A stretch of 64,000 nt of DNA from contig NC_053397.1 of the NCBI RefSeq assembly GCF_905171765.1, forward strand, positions 5,412,946 through 5,476,945. The letters are read 5' to 3'. Of the stretch, positions 10,247-19,955 are shown in pieces (positions within the stretch are counted from its first letter, which is position 1; each line of letters starts with the position of its first letter). Under the pieces are notes generated by a model that had not been told where the DNA came from, ran no database searches, and saw only the letters and a list, made by a program, of their open reading frames with translations. A program made the position numbers and the translations under genes. This stretch comes from Bufo bufo (Eukaryota > Chordata > Amphibia > Anura > Bufonidae).

Positions 10247-10249
10247 GTT

Positions 10250-12138
10250 ACATCCTGTATTATACTCCAGAGCTGTACTCACTATTCTGCTGGTGCAGTC
10301 ACTGTGTACATACATTACTTATCCTGTACTGATCCTGAGGTACATCCTGTATTATGCTCCAGAGCTGCACTCACTATTCTGCTGGTGCAGTCACTGTGTA
10401 CATACATTACTTATCCTGTACTAATCCTGAGTTACATCCTGTATTATACTCCAGAGCTGCACTCACTATTCTGCTGGTGCAGTCACTGTGTACACACATT
10501 ACTTATCCTGTACTAATCCTGAGCTACATCCTGTATTATACTCCAGAGCTGCACTCACTATTCTGCTGGTGGAGTCACTGTGTACATACATAACATTACT
10601 TATCCTGTACTAATCCTGAGTTACATTCTGTATTATACTCCAGAGCTGCACTCACTATTCTGCTGGTGCAGTCACTGTGTACATACATTACTTATCCTGT
10701 ACTGATCCTGAGTTATATATCCTGTATAATACTCCAGAGCTGCACTCACTATTCTGCTGGTGCAGTCAATATGTACATACATTACTTATCCTGTACTGAT
10801 CCTGAGGTACATCCTGTATTATGCTCCAGAGCTGCACTCACTATTCTGCTGGTGCAGTCACTGTGTACACACATTACTTATCCTGTACTGATCCTGAGTT
10901 ACATCCTGTATTATACTCCAGAGCTGCACTCACTATTCTGCTGGTGGAGTCACTGTGTACATACATAACATTACTTATCCTGTACTAATCCTGAGTTACA
11001 TTCTGTATTATACTCCAGAGCTGCACTCACTATTCTGCTGGTGCAGTCACTGTGTACATACATTACTGATCCTGAGTTACATCCTGTATTATACTCCAGA
11101 GCTGTACTCACTATTCTGCTGGTGGAGTCACTGTGTACATACATTACTTATCCTGTACTGATCCTGAGTTACATCCTGTATTATACTCCAGAGCTGCACT
11201 CACTATTCTGCTGGTGCAGTCACTGTGTACATACATTACTTATCCTGTACTGATCCTGAGTTATATATCCTGTATAATACTCCAGAGCTGCACTCACTAT
11301 TCTGCTGGTGCAGTCAATATGTACATACATTACTTATCCTGTACTGATCCTGAGGTACATCCTGTATTATGCTCCAGAGCTGCACTCACTATTCTGCTGG
11401 TGCAGTCAATATGTACATACATTACTTATCCTGTACTGATCCTGAGTTACATCCTGTATTATACTCCAGAGCTGCACTCACTATTCTGCTGGTGCAGTCA
11501 ATGTGTACATACATTACTTATCCTGTACTGATCCTGAGTTACATCCTGTATTATACTCCAGAGCTGCACTCACTATTCTGCTGGTGCAGTCACTGTGTAC
11601 ACACATTACTTATCCTGTACTAATCCTGAGTTACATCCTGTATTATACTCCAGAGCTGCACTCACTATTCTGCTGGTGCAGTCACTGTGTACATACATTA
11701 CTTATCCTGTACTGATCCTGAGTTACATCCTGTATTATACTCCAGAGCTGCACTCACTATTCTGCTGGTGCAGTCACTGTGTACATACATTACTTATCCT
11801 GTACTGATCCTGAGTTACATCCTGTATTATACTCCAGAGCTGCACTCACTATTCTGCTGGTGTGCAGTCACTGTGTACATACATACATTACTTATCCTGT
11901 ACTGATCCTGAGTTACATCCTGTATTATACTCCAGAGCTGCACTCACTATTCTGCTGGTGCAGTCACTGTGTACATACATAACACTACTTATCCTGTACT
12001 AATCCTGAGTTACATTCTGTATTATACTCCAGAGCTGCACTCACTATTCTGCTGGTGCAGTCACTGTGTACATACATTACTGATCCTGAGTTACATCCTG
12101 TATTCTACTCCAGAGCTGCACTCACTATTCTGCTGGTT
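10250..12138. repeat. 92-bp minisatellite, right half
   Basis: Continues the 92-bp array interrupted by the DIRS element, starting at ACATCCTGTATTATACTCC, exactly in phase with 4576. About 20 copies. This half is more heterogeneous: some units carry insertions (CATACATAACATTACT, GAGTTATATATCCTG) or are shortened (CATTACTGATCC with a missing block). A block of several variant units is itself repeated (compare 10660-10800 and 11205-11350). It ends at CTGCTGG followed by unique T-rich sequence. Confidence 0.96.
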
Positions 12139-12490
12139 TTTATTGCAGGCAGTCTACAAACTGATACCACCAAGTAGCATCTTTTCTGAGCTCCTATGTC
12201 ATAGGATTATTTTTCAGAACTCAGCTCTGCTGTCAATAACGTTGTTTTACATTACACTATAATACTTTTCTCTGTCTTCTCTATGTTATATTGGTTTCCA
12301 GGATTTTTTCTGTTTTTTTAATATAAATGATTAATCTGACCAGTAATTATTACTTTTAGTGATTATTAGTAAATCTCTCTTCACATCCGGAGCTGAGAGC
12401 GTCCTGTTAATGGTGATTATAATGTGTCAGTGATGGGGGGAAGGGGGGGGGGGGGGGCGGTGCTAATGACCGTACATTTCTCTACATAAG
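12139..12490. other. Non-coding stretch with a G-tract
   Basis: AT-rich DNA with no supported gene. A near-continuous G-run at 12435-12460 (interrupted only by AA and one C) is the only striking feature. The pyrimidine-rich sequence at the right end (ACATTTCTCTACATAAG) could be a splice acceptor for the candidate exon that follows. Confidence 0.5.
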
Positions 12491-12610
12491 AAGAAGACGC
12501 TTCACCTGATCCTCACAAGACGCTGAATTCTATCAAAGTGGAGACTCTGGAGGAATCAGAGGAAGGAAAGGAAACTTCTGGACCTCAGCCCCCGATCCCT
12601 CGTGTGAAAG
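12491..12610 (+). CDS. Candidate internal exon, acidic linker, unidentified
   Basis: A 120-bp stretch bounded by a plausible acceptor (CTACATAAG before 12491) and a good donor (GTGAAAG then GTGCGG at 12611). It is open in one frame, giving about 39 residues: EDASPDPHKTLNSIKVETLE, then ESEEGKETSGPQPPIPRVK. It is acidic and proline-containing with no recognisable domain. Its length is a multiple of three with matching phases at both ends, so it could be skipped without a frameshift. Nothing nearby on either side looks like a neighbouring exon of the same gene. It could be a real exon of a frog gene, an exon captured by repeats, or chance. Confidence 0.28.
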
Positions 12611-12784
12611 GTGCGGATTTATGTATTACTGATTGTATCATCTCCTACATAACCTTTTATATTATTATTATTATTGTTACTTTGTTACAGTTTCTTTATT
12701 TAATAATTAATTACTTTTATGTTTTCTTTGACTTGTGACAAATGTAAGTTTCTCGATGTGACATCATAGACAGGGCTGGAGAAG
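12611..12784. other. Intronic or intergenic AT-rich spacer
   Basis: Contains an ATT/TTA-rich run (12655-12720) and no motif that supports a gene. Confidence 0.5.
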
Positions 12785-12792
12785 ATATAGTG

Positions 12793-12942
12793 CAGGGATC
12801 AGCAACCTTCAGCTGCTGTGAAACTACAACTCCCAGCATGTGAATTTACTCGGCTGTTCATGTAACTCCCACAGAAGTGAAAGGAGGATTCTGGGAGTTG
12901 TAGTTTCTGAACAGCTGGAGTGCGGGAGGTTGCTGATCCCTG
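12793..12942. mobile_element. hAT-like MITE (150 bp)
   Basis: Imperfect inverted termini start CAGGGATCAGCAACC and end GGTTGCTGATCCCTG. An inner inverted pair is also present (AACTACAACTCCCAG against CTGGGAGTTGTAGTT). Terminal CAGGG...CCCTG is typical of hAT transposons. The flanking octamers ATATAGTG (12785-12792) and ATCTAGAG (12943-12950) agree at 6 of 8 positions, consistent with a decayed 8-bp target duplication. It has no coding capacity and would depend on a transposase from elsewhere. Confidence 0.8.
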
Positions 12943-12950
12943 ATCTAGAG

Positions 12951-13854
12951 AATAGTATAATAATCATCATCAGTAATACAGCACCGGTCATTATAATGCA
13001 CCTCACAGCAGGGAGAGCCTTCATTCCGTGACTGTAGAACGCTCCAGAATACAACGCGACGCGCAGCTTTTCATCATTCTTATGCAATTAACTACAATAA
13101 AGCTTTCAAATTGACTTATGACACAGCAGCCTAAGTGTAAGTTCATCCCGCATGTAACGACCCCCCTGTTATACCCCAACATCACAAGCAATAGCGGCAT
13201 CCTGCAAGAATAATATTTTCGCCAAAATGCGCAAGTTCCCAAAACCGTGTGAAGGATTCTCATTGTCTTATGATTCCCCACAGTAAAATCAAAAGCTATT
13301 CACTGGAAATGACATAAAAATTGCAAATAGATGAGGTAAAAAGACAGAGCACAGCCCCGAGGGTATATGACGGAGGCTGGCGAACATCCGATTCTGCACC
13401 TCTCATCATGAAGGGGCAGATTATTCCAAATGCACAAGGATAAGACTTCTATAAGGTTCCAGCCACAGTTACGTGTAGTGCACCACAACACGAGACTGAG
13501 CGCCAGGGGTGGATTGGCCAAAGACCCCACAGGAAAACTTCCGCCTGAGCCATCCTCACGACCGCGAGCCAGGGCAAGTAATTGTAACGGGGCCCTTATA
13601 ACCCAAATGAGCAGCTCCGTACTGTCGGACACCCAGAACCTGCGACCCTAATGTCCGCTTTTCCTCCACACACCTCTGCTTCATGTGAACCCAGAACATA
13701 AACTGATTTATTGAGGTAAAACAACAGTTTTCATATCCCCCTCCCAAGATGTGAGGGATAACAACAGTTTCGAGTCCCCCCTCGCTCATGGCAGGTCACA
13801 TGACATTATCACATTCCATTGCCTTTATAAGGCTTTACAGGTAAACAACCTTAA
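12951..13854. other. Unassigned sequence
   Basis: About 900 bases with no supported gene. Several 60-110 residue frames occur on both strands, but none has a recognisable motif, splice context or compositional support. Some of it may be an old repeat. Confidence 0.5.
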
Positions 13855-14298
13855 AGGGAACCTGTCATGTGGATATTTGATTATAATCTAACTAATTATA
13901 TACAATCAGTAACTACTAAAAAGTACCTTAGATGTAACCACTTACTGGTGTGACAGACGGTTACCTCATAATATACACACAGAGATGCCGCATTCTAATG
14001 AGCTGATTTGATTCCAGCGTGATGTCAGTGAGTCCAGCGTATATTTAATTCAGAGCTATAGCCACTCCCCTGCCCACCTGCTGCTGATTCATATGGAAAA
14101 TAACTGTCACTCAGCAGCAGGTGGGCGGGGAGAGTCAGGAGCTCATGAATATTCATGACTCATCATTATCAGCTGGAGCTTTTCAATACAAGATGTTGGT
14201 AGATTGACCGGGTCAAATAAAGAAAGTGACCCAGCATTGTGCTAAGAGAATCAGTCACTTATTTAGTTAGGACACCATAAAACTGGTGACAGGTTCCC
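13855..14298. mobile_element. Non-autonomous DNA transposon (MITE) with GGGAACCTGTCA termini
   Basis: A ~444-bp element whose ends are inverted repeats: GGGAACCTGTCA at 13856 and TGACAGGTTCCC ending at 14298. An inner inverted pair around 14060-14130 (CTGCCCACCTGCTGCTGA against TCAGCAGCAGGTGGGCGG) adds a hairpin. TTAA precedes the left end, as in TTAA-target families such as piggyBac or Kolobok, but no TTAA is kept at the right end, where Penelope sequence follows directly. Non-coding. Confidence 0.72.
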
Positions 14299-14547
14299 GT
14301 GCGCAACGTATAAATTTAGCGAATTTCGTGCTGGAGTAGGGCACGGTCCCAATCCCCACCACGAACTGAGCGTTCAACTTTCTCTATTCCCATTGCCCTA
14401 AGACACCCAGGATTTCCCTGGTGACAGTCGTGAACATGTCTGGACACAACCGCGTCCCTTCTGTTGGCGATGTCACCAAGGTGCTCGCCCAGTCGCCTAC
14501 GCAGTTCGCGTCTGCTCTTACCCACATACTCCATACTGCACTCACAG
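14299..14547 (-). pseudogene. Penelope-like element GIY-YIG endonuclease fragment, minus copy
   Basis: The minus strand encodes CECSMEYVGKSRRELRRRLG, then EHLGDIANRRDAVVSRHVHD and IEKVERSVRGGDWDRALLQH. This matches the C-terminal GIY-YIG endonuclease of Penelope-like retroelements: the YVGK core, the Arg-rich helix RRELRRRLGEH, and the GGDWDRALLQ block followed by IYTLRT. A TAA replaces the expected Trp codon after HEIR (around 14314), and the fragment stops at the border with the neighbouring MITE. It lies tail-away from a second, plus-strand copy, so the two copies share a ~75-bp inverted repeat (14299-14373 against 14555-14634). Confidence 0.82.
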
Positions 14548-14682
14548 GTGATTGAACGCTCAGTTTGTGGTGGGGATTGGGACCGTGCCCTACTCCAGCG
14601 CCAAATTCGCTGGATTTATACGTTGCGCACGGTCTCACCCACGGGCCTAAATGAGCAGTTTAACTTCAGCAGTTTCATCTAG
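14548..14682 (+). pseudogene. Penelope-like element GIY-YIG C-terminus, plus copy
   Basis: Encodes VIERSVCGGDWDRALLQRQI, then RWIYTLRTVSPTGLNEQFNF and SSFI before a stop. This is the final part of a Penelope-like polyprotein (the GGDWDRALLQ block and terminal GLNE.FNFSSF). It is truncated at its 5' side exactly where the inverted minus-strand copy begins. Downstream sequence to about 15500 has the character of a Penelope 3' UTR and pseudo-LTR, including a hammerhead-like motif. Confidence 0.8.
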
Positions 14683-14941
14683 TATGTTGTTGTTTTCTGC
14701 TGGTTTGTCCTAATCCCTTTGCCAGTATGTTAATGTGTTGGTGTGGCGCTATCAATACACACCACCCAATATAACCATTCCTCCGCCCCCCCTCCCCCTC
14801 CCCTCGGTATATTAATTATTGTTCTTGAGTCTGTATTCTCTTTACACTTCGTCCCAGTCAGGTGTCTCTGTGGGACCAACACATTCAATTTACCCTTATG
14901 TATTCTGTATGCCATTAATGCCTATTGATTTAAATAGCGTA
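14683..14941 (+). other. Probable Penelope-like 3' untranslated region
   Basis: Continues from the Penelope stop codon. It contains a polypyrimidine/C-rich stretch (14778-14803) and otherwise no gene. Assignment to the element rests on position. Confidence 0.45.
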
Positions 14942-15018
14942 GCTGCACATCAGTGGCTGCACGTCGGTGGCTGCGCGTCGGTGGCTGCGCGTCGGTGGCT
15001 GCGCGTCAGTGGCTGCGC
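14942..15018. repeat. 14-bp GC-rich short tandem repeat
   Basis: About five copies of CTGCGCGTCGGTGG with point variants (CTGCACATCAGTGG, CTGCACGTCGGTGG). It lies inside the presumed Penelope 3' region and is CpG-rich compared with its surroundings. Confidence 0.85.
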
Positions 15019-15445
15019 TTCCTGATAGGACCCGGGGTTGGCGTCCCGATCGCCCGGCAACTGTCAGTATATCTCGTGAGAATGGACGAGATTGGACGTG
15101 GTGACGTAACCACATTCACTAGCGTCCGCCTGGCTATTCCTACCAGCATTGTGGTGTATCTCCCCCGCACCGCTATCAGCAGTAGGAGTGTCTTTAGCCA
15201 AGCCTCATTTTGAGCCTGGCGTTTCAAAAAGGTGGCGGTTTCCAGCTCCGCCGCAGGCAAGATGCGCTAGTTCTTTGGCAGGGGGGGTGGTCAAGTATCA
15301 GTGGTCCTCTCCCATTTGTACTGCCAGCTAGTCCATTTGGAGCCATATCTGGTCCGTGGATATCTCATTTTGCTGTTTAGGGGTCTCGGCTAGCATCACT
15401 GCCTGTACCCCGTTCAGTTCGTTAGCCCAAGCTCCCTTTTTGTTT
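15019..15445 (+). other. Presumed Penelope pseudo-LTR body
   Basis: No supported coding region. Sequence such as GCCAGCTAGTCCATTTGGAG and GCCATATCTGG resembles what I recall upstream of hammerhead motifs in amphibian Penelope-like elements. This is recognition by memory, not proof. Confidence 0.4.
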
Positions 15446-15493
15446 CCCCTGATGAGCTTTATACTCATATTTCAGCGAAACATGCGTGTGGGG
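15446..15493 (+). ncRNA. Hammerhead-ribozyme-like motif (degenerate)
   Basis: CCCCTGATGAGC is followed by a 15-base stretch and AGCGAAAC, then ATGCGTGTGGGG. The conserved hammerhead core strings CTGATGA and GAAA are present in order. The outer CCCC and GGGG could form a stem, and GCT/AGC could close a short stem II. Penelope-like elements are known to carry minimal hammerhead ribozymes in their pseudo-LTRs, and this lies ~760 bases downstream of a Penelope C-terminus. Stem II is weak and the expected cleavage-site base is not clearly satisfied, so activity is doubtful. Confidence 0.45.
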
Positions 15494-16063
15494 ACTAGGT
15501 AGGAGAGGGCTTTCTAGGGCGCACTAATTCCAGGGCTAGGTTCCTGCTTGTAATCACAGGGAACGACCTGTTTAAAACGTAGCCTTTAATCTAATTTAGA
15601 TATAAAATAACAAAAAACTCCCACAAAACATACATAGAAAAGAACAAAAAAAAGGGATATATCCTTGATGACATGGAAGATGATACTTGCGATCGTCCAG
15701 AATAATACGGGTCAAAGATGGACGGTATGGACAGAGGTGGAATCTAGTCTGACCCTATTCCTGGCCCTGGGCTGGATAGCCCTGCCTACAAACGGAATAG
15801 CCGCCCTGATAAGAGCGATCCCGTATTCTGGAACCTCCTTGTAACACCTGAGTAGACCCTGTGATCCTGAGGGTTCCCTACTGTGGGGTCTGCTCTAGGT
15901 CACGGGGGTCCATGATCAGGTCACTTAGGCCAGTGTAGGTCCCCTAGGGCATCTTTAGGGCCAGCTAGCCCAGCTTCCCTAACCCTGTGACCAGCAACTG
16001 TTTCCAGCCTCGTTGTATGGACACCACCCAATATCGGTGAGGCAACTGTTGCACCAAGAAGCG
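15494..16063. other. Unassigned sequence
   Basis: About 570 bases without a supported gene. An A-rich segment (15600-15660) separates the presumed Penelope tail from GC-richer DNA. No motif is recognised. Confidence 0.45.
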
Positions 16064-16403
16064 GGACCCAGCAGCCAAACAGCACCACTGCTGCCTGACT
16101 ATGCCATACCCAGCACTGGGCCCCACCAACCCGCCAGAAAAACAGCACAGTGGCCCTCATGCAGCACTGCACCAGTTGTCAAAGCTCACCTTACCTGAAG
16201 CTCTCAGGAACTCCACCTGAGAGCATGGTAGGTTAATTTAACCCCTCCTGCAAAATACCTTGCTAATTTAAATCACCTGGCCTGTTCACATGGTGCGGTG
16301 CTGCACGGGGGCCACTGTGCTGTTTTTCTGGCGGGTTGGTGGGGCCCAGTGCTGGGTATGGCATAGTCAGGCAGCAGTGGTGCTGTTTGGCTGCTGGGTC
16401 CTG
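16064..16403. repeat. Palindromic element with ~110-bp arms
   Basis: The left arm 16064-16173 (GACCCAGCAGCCAAACAGCA, CTATGCCATACCCAGCACTG, AAACAGCACAGTGGCCC) is the reverse complement, with few mismatches, of the right arm 16292-16403 (GGGCCACTGTGCTGTTTTTC, CAGTGCTGGGTATGGCATAG, TGCTGTTTGGCTGCTGGGTC). The ~118-bp spacer is AT-rich. Such a structure is either a fold-back transposon or an inverted duplication. No transposase or clear target duplication is seen. Confidence 0.85.
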
Positions 16404-16679
16404 CCACCTGTCGGATTGGCGCCACAGTGTCGGTGGTCGCCGTGCAGCACCGCGCAAATTTTAGAGTAGGACCCGCTCATAGAGGCAACCTTGGCGTGGT
16501 GAGCGGGCTTATGCCTTTTGATCAAATTGTACACTAATGCCTCATTTAGCATGTAGCACAGGAGGTGGTACACAAGCGCTATTTAGCGCTGTTTTCTGCA
16601 AAAGTAGCAGAGATGAGATCAAAGCATAGGAGCTGGATGTGCAATTAATTTCTTTTCTTTTTTACATATACGCATTATT
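16404..16679. other. Unassigned sequence before the 41-bp array
   Basis: No gene supported. It contains a short inverted stretch continuing the GC-rich character of the palindrome, then AT-rich DNA leading into the minisatellite. Confidence 0.45.
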
Positions 16680-19205
16680 TTGTGCTGCACTGTGGTATCT
16701 GGTTCTGCTGGGGCGGTATATTGTGCTGCACTGTGGTATCTGGTTCTGCTGGGGCAGTATATTGTGCTGCACTGTGGTATCTGGCTCTGCTGTGGCAGTA
16801 TATTGTGCTGCACTGTGGTATCTGGTTCTGCTGGGGCAGTATATTGTGCTGCACTGTGGTATCTGGTTCTGCTGGGGCAGTATATTGTGCTGCACTGTGG
16901 TATCTGGTTCTGCTGGGACGGTATATTGTGCTGCACTGTGGTATCTGGTTCTGCTGGGGCGGTATATTGTGCTGCACTGTGGTATCTGGTTCTGCTGGGG
17001 CGGTATATTGTGCTGCACTGTGGTAACTGGTTCTGCTGGGGTAGTATATTGTGCTGCACTGTGGTATCTGGCTCTGCTGGAGCGATATATTGTGCTGCAC
17101 TGTGGTATCTGGTTCGGCTGGGGCAGTATATTGTGCTGCACTGTGGTATCTGGTTCTGCTGGGGCAGTATATTGTGCTGCACTGTGGTATCTGGCTCTGC
17201 TGTGGCAGTATATTGTGCTGCACTGTGGTATCTGGTTCTGCTGGGGCAGTATATTGTGCTGCACTGTGGTATCTGGTTCTGCTGGGGCAGTATATTGTGC
17301 TGCACTGTGGTATCTGGTTCTGCTGGGACGGTATATTGTGCTGCACTGTGGTATCTGGTTCTGCTGGGGCGGTATATTGTGCTGCACTGTGGTATCTGGT
17401 TCTGCTGGGGCGGTATATTGTGCTGCACTGTGGTAACTGGTTCTGCTGGGACGGTATATTGTGCTGCACTGTGGTATCTGGTTCTGCTGGGGCGGTATAT
17501 TGTGCTGCACTGTGGTATCTGGTTCTGCTGGGGCGGTATATTGTGCTGCACTGTGGTATTTGGTTATGCTGGGGTAGTATATTGTGCTGCACTGTGGTAT
17601 CTGGCTCTGCTGGAGCGATATATTGTGCTGCACTGTGGTATCTGGTTCGGCTGGGGCAGTATATTGTGCTGCACTGTGGTATCTGGTTCTGCTGGGGCAG
17701 TATATTGTGCTGCACTGTGGTATCTGGTTCTGCTGGGGCAGTATATTGTGCTGCACTGTGGTATCTGGTTCGGCTGGGGCAGTATATTGTGCTGCACTGT
17801 GGTATCTGGTTCTGCTGGGGCAGTATATTGTGCTGCACTGTGGTATCTGGCTCTGCTGTGGCAGTATATTGTGCTGCACTGTGGTATCTGGTTCTGCTGG
17901 GGCAGTATATTGTGCTGCACTGTGGTATCTGGTTCTGCTGGGGCAGTATATTGTGCTGCACTGTGGTATCTGGTTCTGCTGGGGCGATATATTGTGCTGC
18001 ACTGTGGTATCTGGTTCTGCTGGGGCGGTATATTGTGCTGCACTGTGGTAACTGGTTCTGCTGGGGCGGTATATTGTGCTGCACTGTGGTAACTGGTTCT
18101 GCTGGGGCGGTATATTGTGCTGCACTGTGGTAACTGGTTCTGCTGGGGCGGTATATTGTGCTGCACTGTGGTATCTGGTTCTGCTGGGGCGGTATATTGT
18201 GCTGCACTGTGGTAACTGGTTCTGCTGGGGCGGTATATTGTGCTGCACTGTGGTAACTGGTTCTGCTGGGGCGGTATATTGTGCTGCACTGTGGTATCTG
18301 GTTCTGCTGGGGCAGTATATTGTGCTGCACTGTGGTATCTGGTTCTGCTGGGGCGGTATATTGTGCTGCACTGTGGTATCTGGCTCTGCTGTGGCAGTAT
18401 ATTGTGCTGCACTGTGGTATCTGGTTCTGCTGGGGCAGTACATTGTGCTGCACTGTGGTATCTGGTTCTGCTGGGGCAGTATATTGTGCTGCACTGTGGT
18501 AACTGGTTCTGCTGGGGCAGTACATTGTGCTGCACTGTGGTAACTGGTTCTGCTGGGGCAGTATATTGTGCTGCACTCTGGTATCTGGTTCTGCTGGGGC
18601 GGTATATTGTGCTGCACTGTGGTATCTGGTTCTGCTGGGGCGGTATATTGTGCTGTACTGTGGTATCTGGTTCTGCTGGGGCGGTATATTGTGCTGCACT
18701 GTGGTAACTGGTTCTGCTGGGGCGGTATATTGTGCTGCACTGTGGTAACTGGTTCTGCTGGGGCGGTATATTGTGCTGCACTGTGGTATCTGGTTCTGCT
18801 GGGGCAGTATATTGTGCTGCACTGTGGTATCTGGTTCTGCTGGGGCAGTATATTGTGCTGCACTGTGGTATCTGGTTCTGCTGGGGCGGTATATTGTGCT
18901 GCACTGTGGTATCTGGCTCTGCTGTGGCAGTATATTGTGCTGCACTGTGGTATCTGGTTCTGCTGGGGCAGTACATTGTGCTGCACTGTGGTATCTGGTT
19001 CTGCTGGGGCAGTATATTGTGCTGCACTGTGGTAACTGGTTCTGCTGGGGCAGTACATTGTGCTGCACTGTGGTAACTGGTTCTGCTGGGGCAGTATATT
19101 GTGCTGCACTCTGGTATCTGGTTCTGCTGGGGCGGTATATTGTGCTGCACTGTGGTATCTGGTTCTGCTGGGGCAGTACATTGTGCTGCACTGTGGTATT
19201 TGGCT
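16680..19205. repeat. 41-bp minisatellite
   Basis: About 61 head-to-tail copies of a 41-bp unit, GTGCTGCACTGTGGTATCTG plus GTTCTGCTGGGGCGGTATATT. Variants alternate GGGGCAG/GGGGCGG, TATCTGG/TAACTGG and CTCTGCTGTGGCAG. Several multi-unit variant blocks recur (for example the segments near 16770 and 17190, and near 18370 and 18900), showing that groups of units were duplicated together. The unit has no stop in several frames and 41 is not a multiple of three, so long artificial frames appear on both strands (for example 16662-19265 minus). These are not genes. Confidence 0.97.
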
Positions 19206-19538
19206 CTGCCTATCTGTGTTGACCCGCCTTCTGTCAATTGGGACCCAACTACATAATGGGGCCACTTTTCGTTTTTTTCCAGGGCCACTTTAAGTCTCCA
19301 GTCCGCCCCGGCTGAGCGCAGACAATCTGATCCTCAGGATAAATGTGGATTCTGAACAGAAAAGCAACAGAGTAAAGATTTCTCATCAGTAATGGACTAC
19401 GTGCAGTTTCTTCCTACAGTAACATGTACATACGTGATGCATGTAACTATGTGTATAAACATCACATATATGTGACGGGCGAGGTTCCTATCTGCATAGA
19501 AGCAGTGCCAGATCTGTCACCTATCTGACGGACACTAA
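19206..19538. other. Unassigned spacer
   Basis: About 330 bases between the 41-bp array and the next dispersed repeat. No gene or motif supported. Confidence 0.5.
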
Positions 19539-19955
19539 TCGTAATAATAATAATCTTTATTTCTATAGCGCCATCATATTCCGCGGCGCTTTACAATCAG
19601 AAACTTAAATAGACATCACAGAATTACAGGATAATATACAACTGGAACACTAGGAGTGAGGGCCCTGCTCCCAAGAGCTTACAATCTGTGAGGAGATAGG
19701 GATGACACAAAAGATACAATGTATTGTTTTATATAGCGGGCTGGCCTTCTTTGTACTAAATAGAGCGGTGCAGATGAGTTTTTAAGGCTTGTTTGAAGCT
19801 AAGGAAGCTGGGAATTGACCTGATTGTCTGGGGAAGTGTATTCCAGAGAGCTGGTGCAGCTCGAGAGAAGTCTTGACGACGGCTTGTGAAAGGTTCAGAT
19901 TATGGAGGATGTTAAGGTTAGATCATTGGCAGAATGGAGAGTGAAGGATAGTCGA
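19539..19955. mobile_element. Dispersed repeat, left part
   Basis: Starts with AAT repeats, then CTTTATTTCTATAGCGCC, CATATTCCGCGGCGCTTTAC and GAGTGAGGGCCCTGCTCCCA. I recognise this as a very common dispersed repeat of frog (and some fish) genomes, though its class is not known to me. It runs into the 61-bp array near 19955; the matching right part resumes after 29390. Confidence 0.6.

Larger units (their letters stand above)
4574..10249 (+). mobile_element. DIRS1-type tyrosine-recombinase retrotransposon, nearly full length
   Basis: A ~5.67-kb element with complete DIRS architecture. It has inverted terminal repeats (4577-4730 against 10056-10246), a gag-like frame, RT with YLDD, RNase H, a methyltransferase-like region and a tyrosine recombinase. 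It ends in an internal complementary region at 9582-9682 that matches both outer ends. DIRS elements replicate through a circular intermediate and integrate by recombinase rather than a DDE integrase, giving no target duplication. Here the flanks rejoin the 92-bp unit exactly through one GTT triplet (4574-4576 or 10247-10249). One in-frame stop between RT and RNase H, and a possible frame problem at the gag start, suggest that this copy is recently inserted but inactive. Confidence 0.93.

Noticed and set aside
12655..12740. tRNA or small RNA gene in the ATT-rich stretch
   Set aside because: No cloverleaf, box A/B or stable stem could be found; it is simple-sequence DNA.
14464..14682. A single 72-residue plus-strand gene
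   Set aside because: The first half is antisense to the minus Penelope copy; only the part after 14548 is true Penelope coding sequence.
16639..19293. Long Cys/Leu/Trp-rich (plus) and Gln/Pro/Ser-rich (minus) open frames
   Set aside because: They are shadows of the 41-bp minisatellite on both strands, without start context, domain or splice support.
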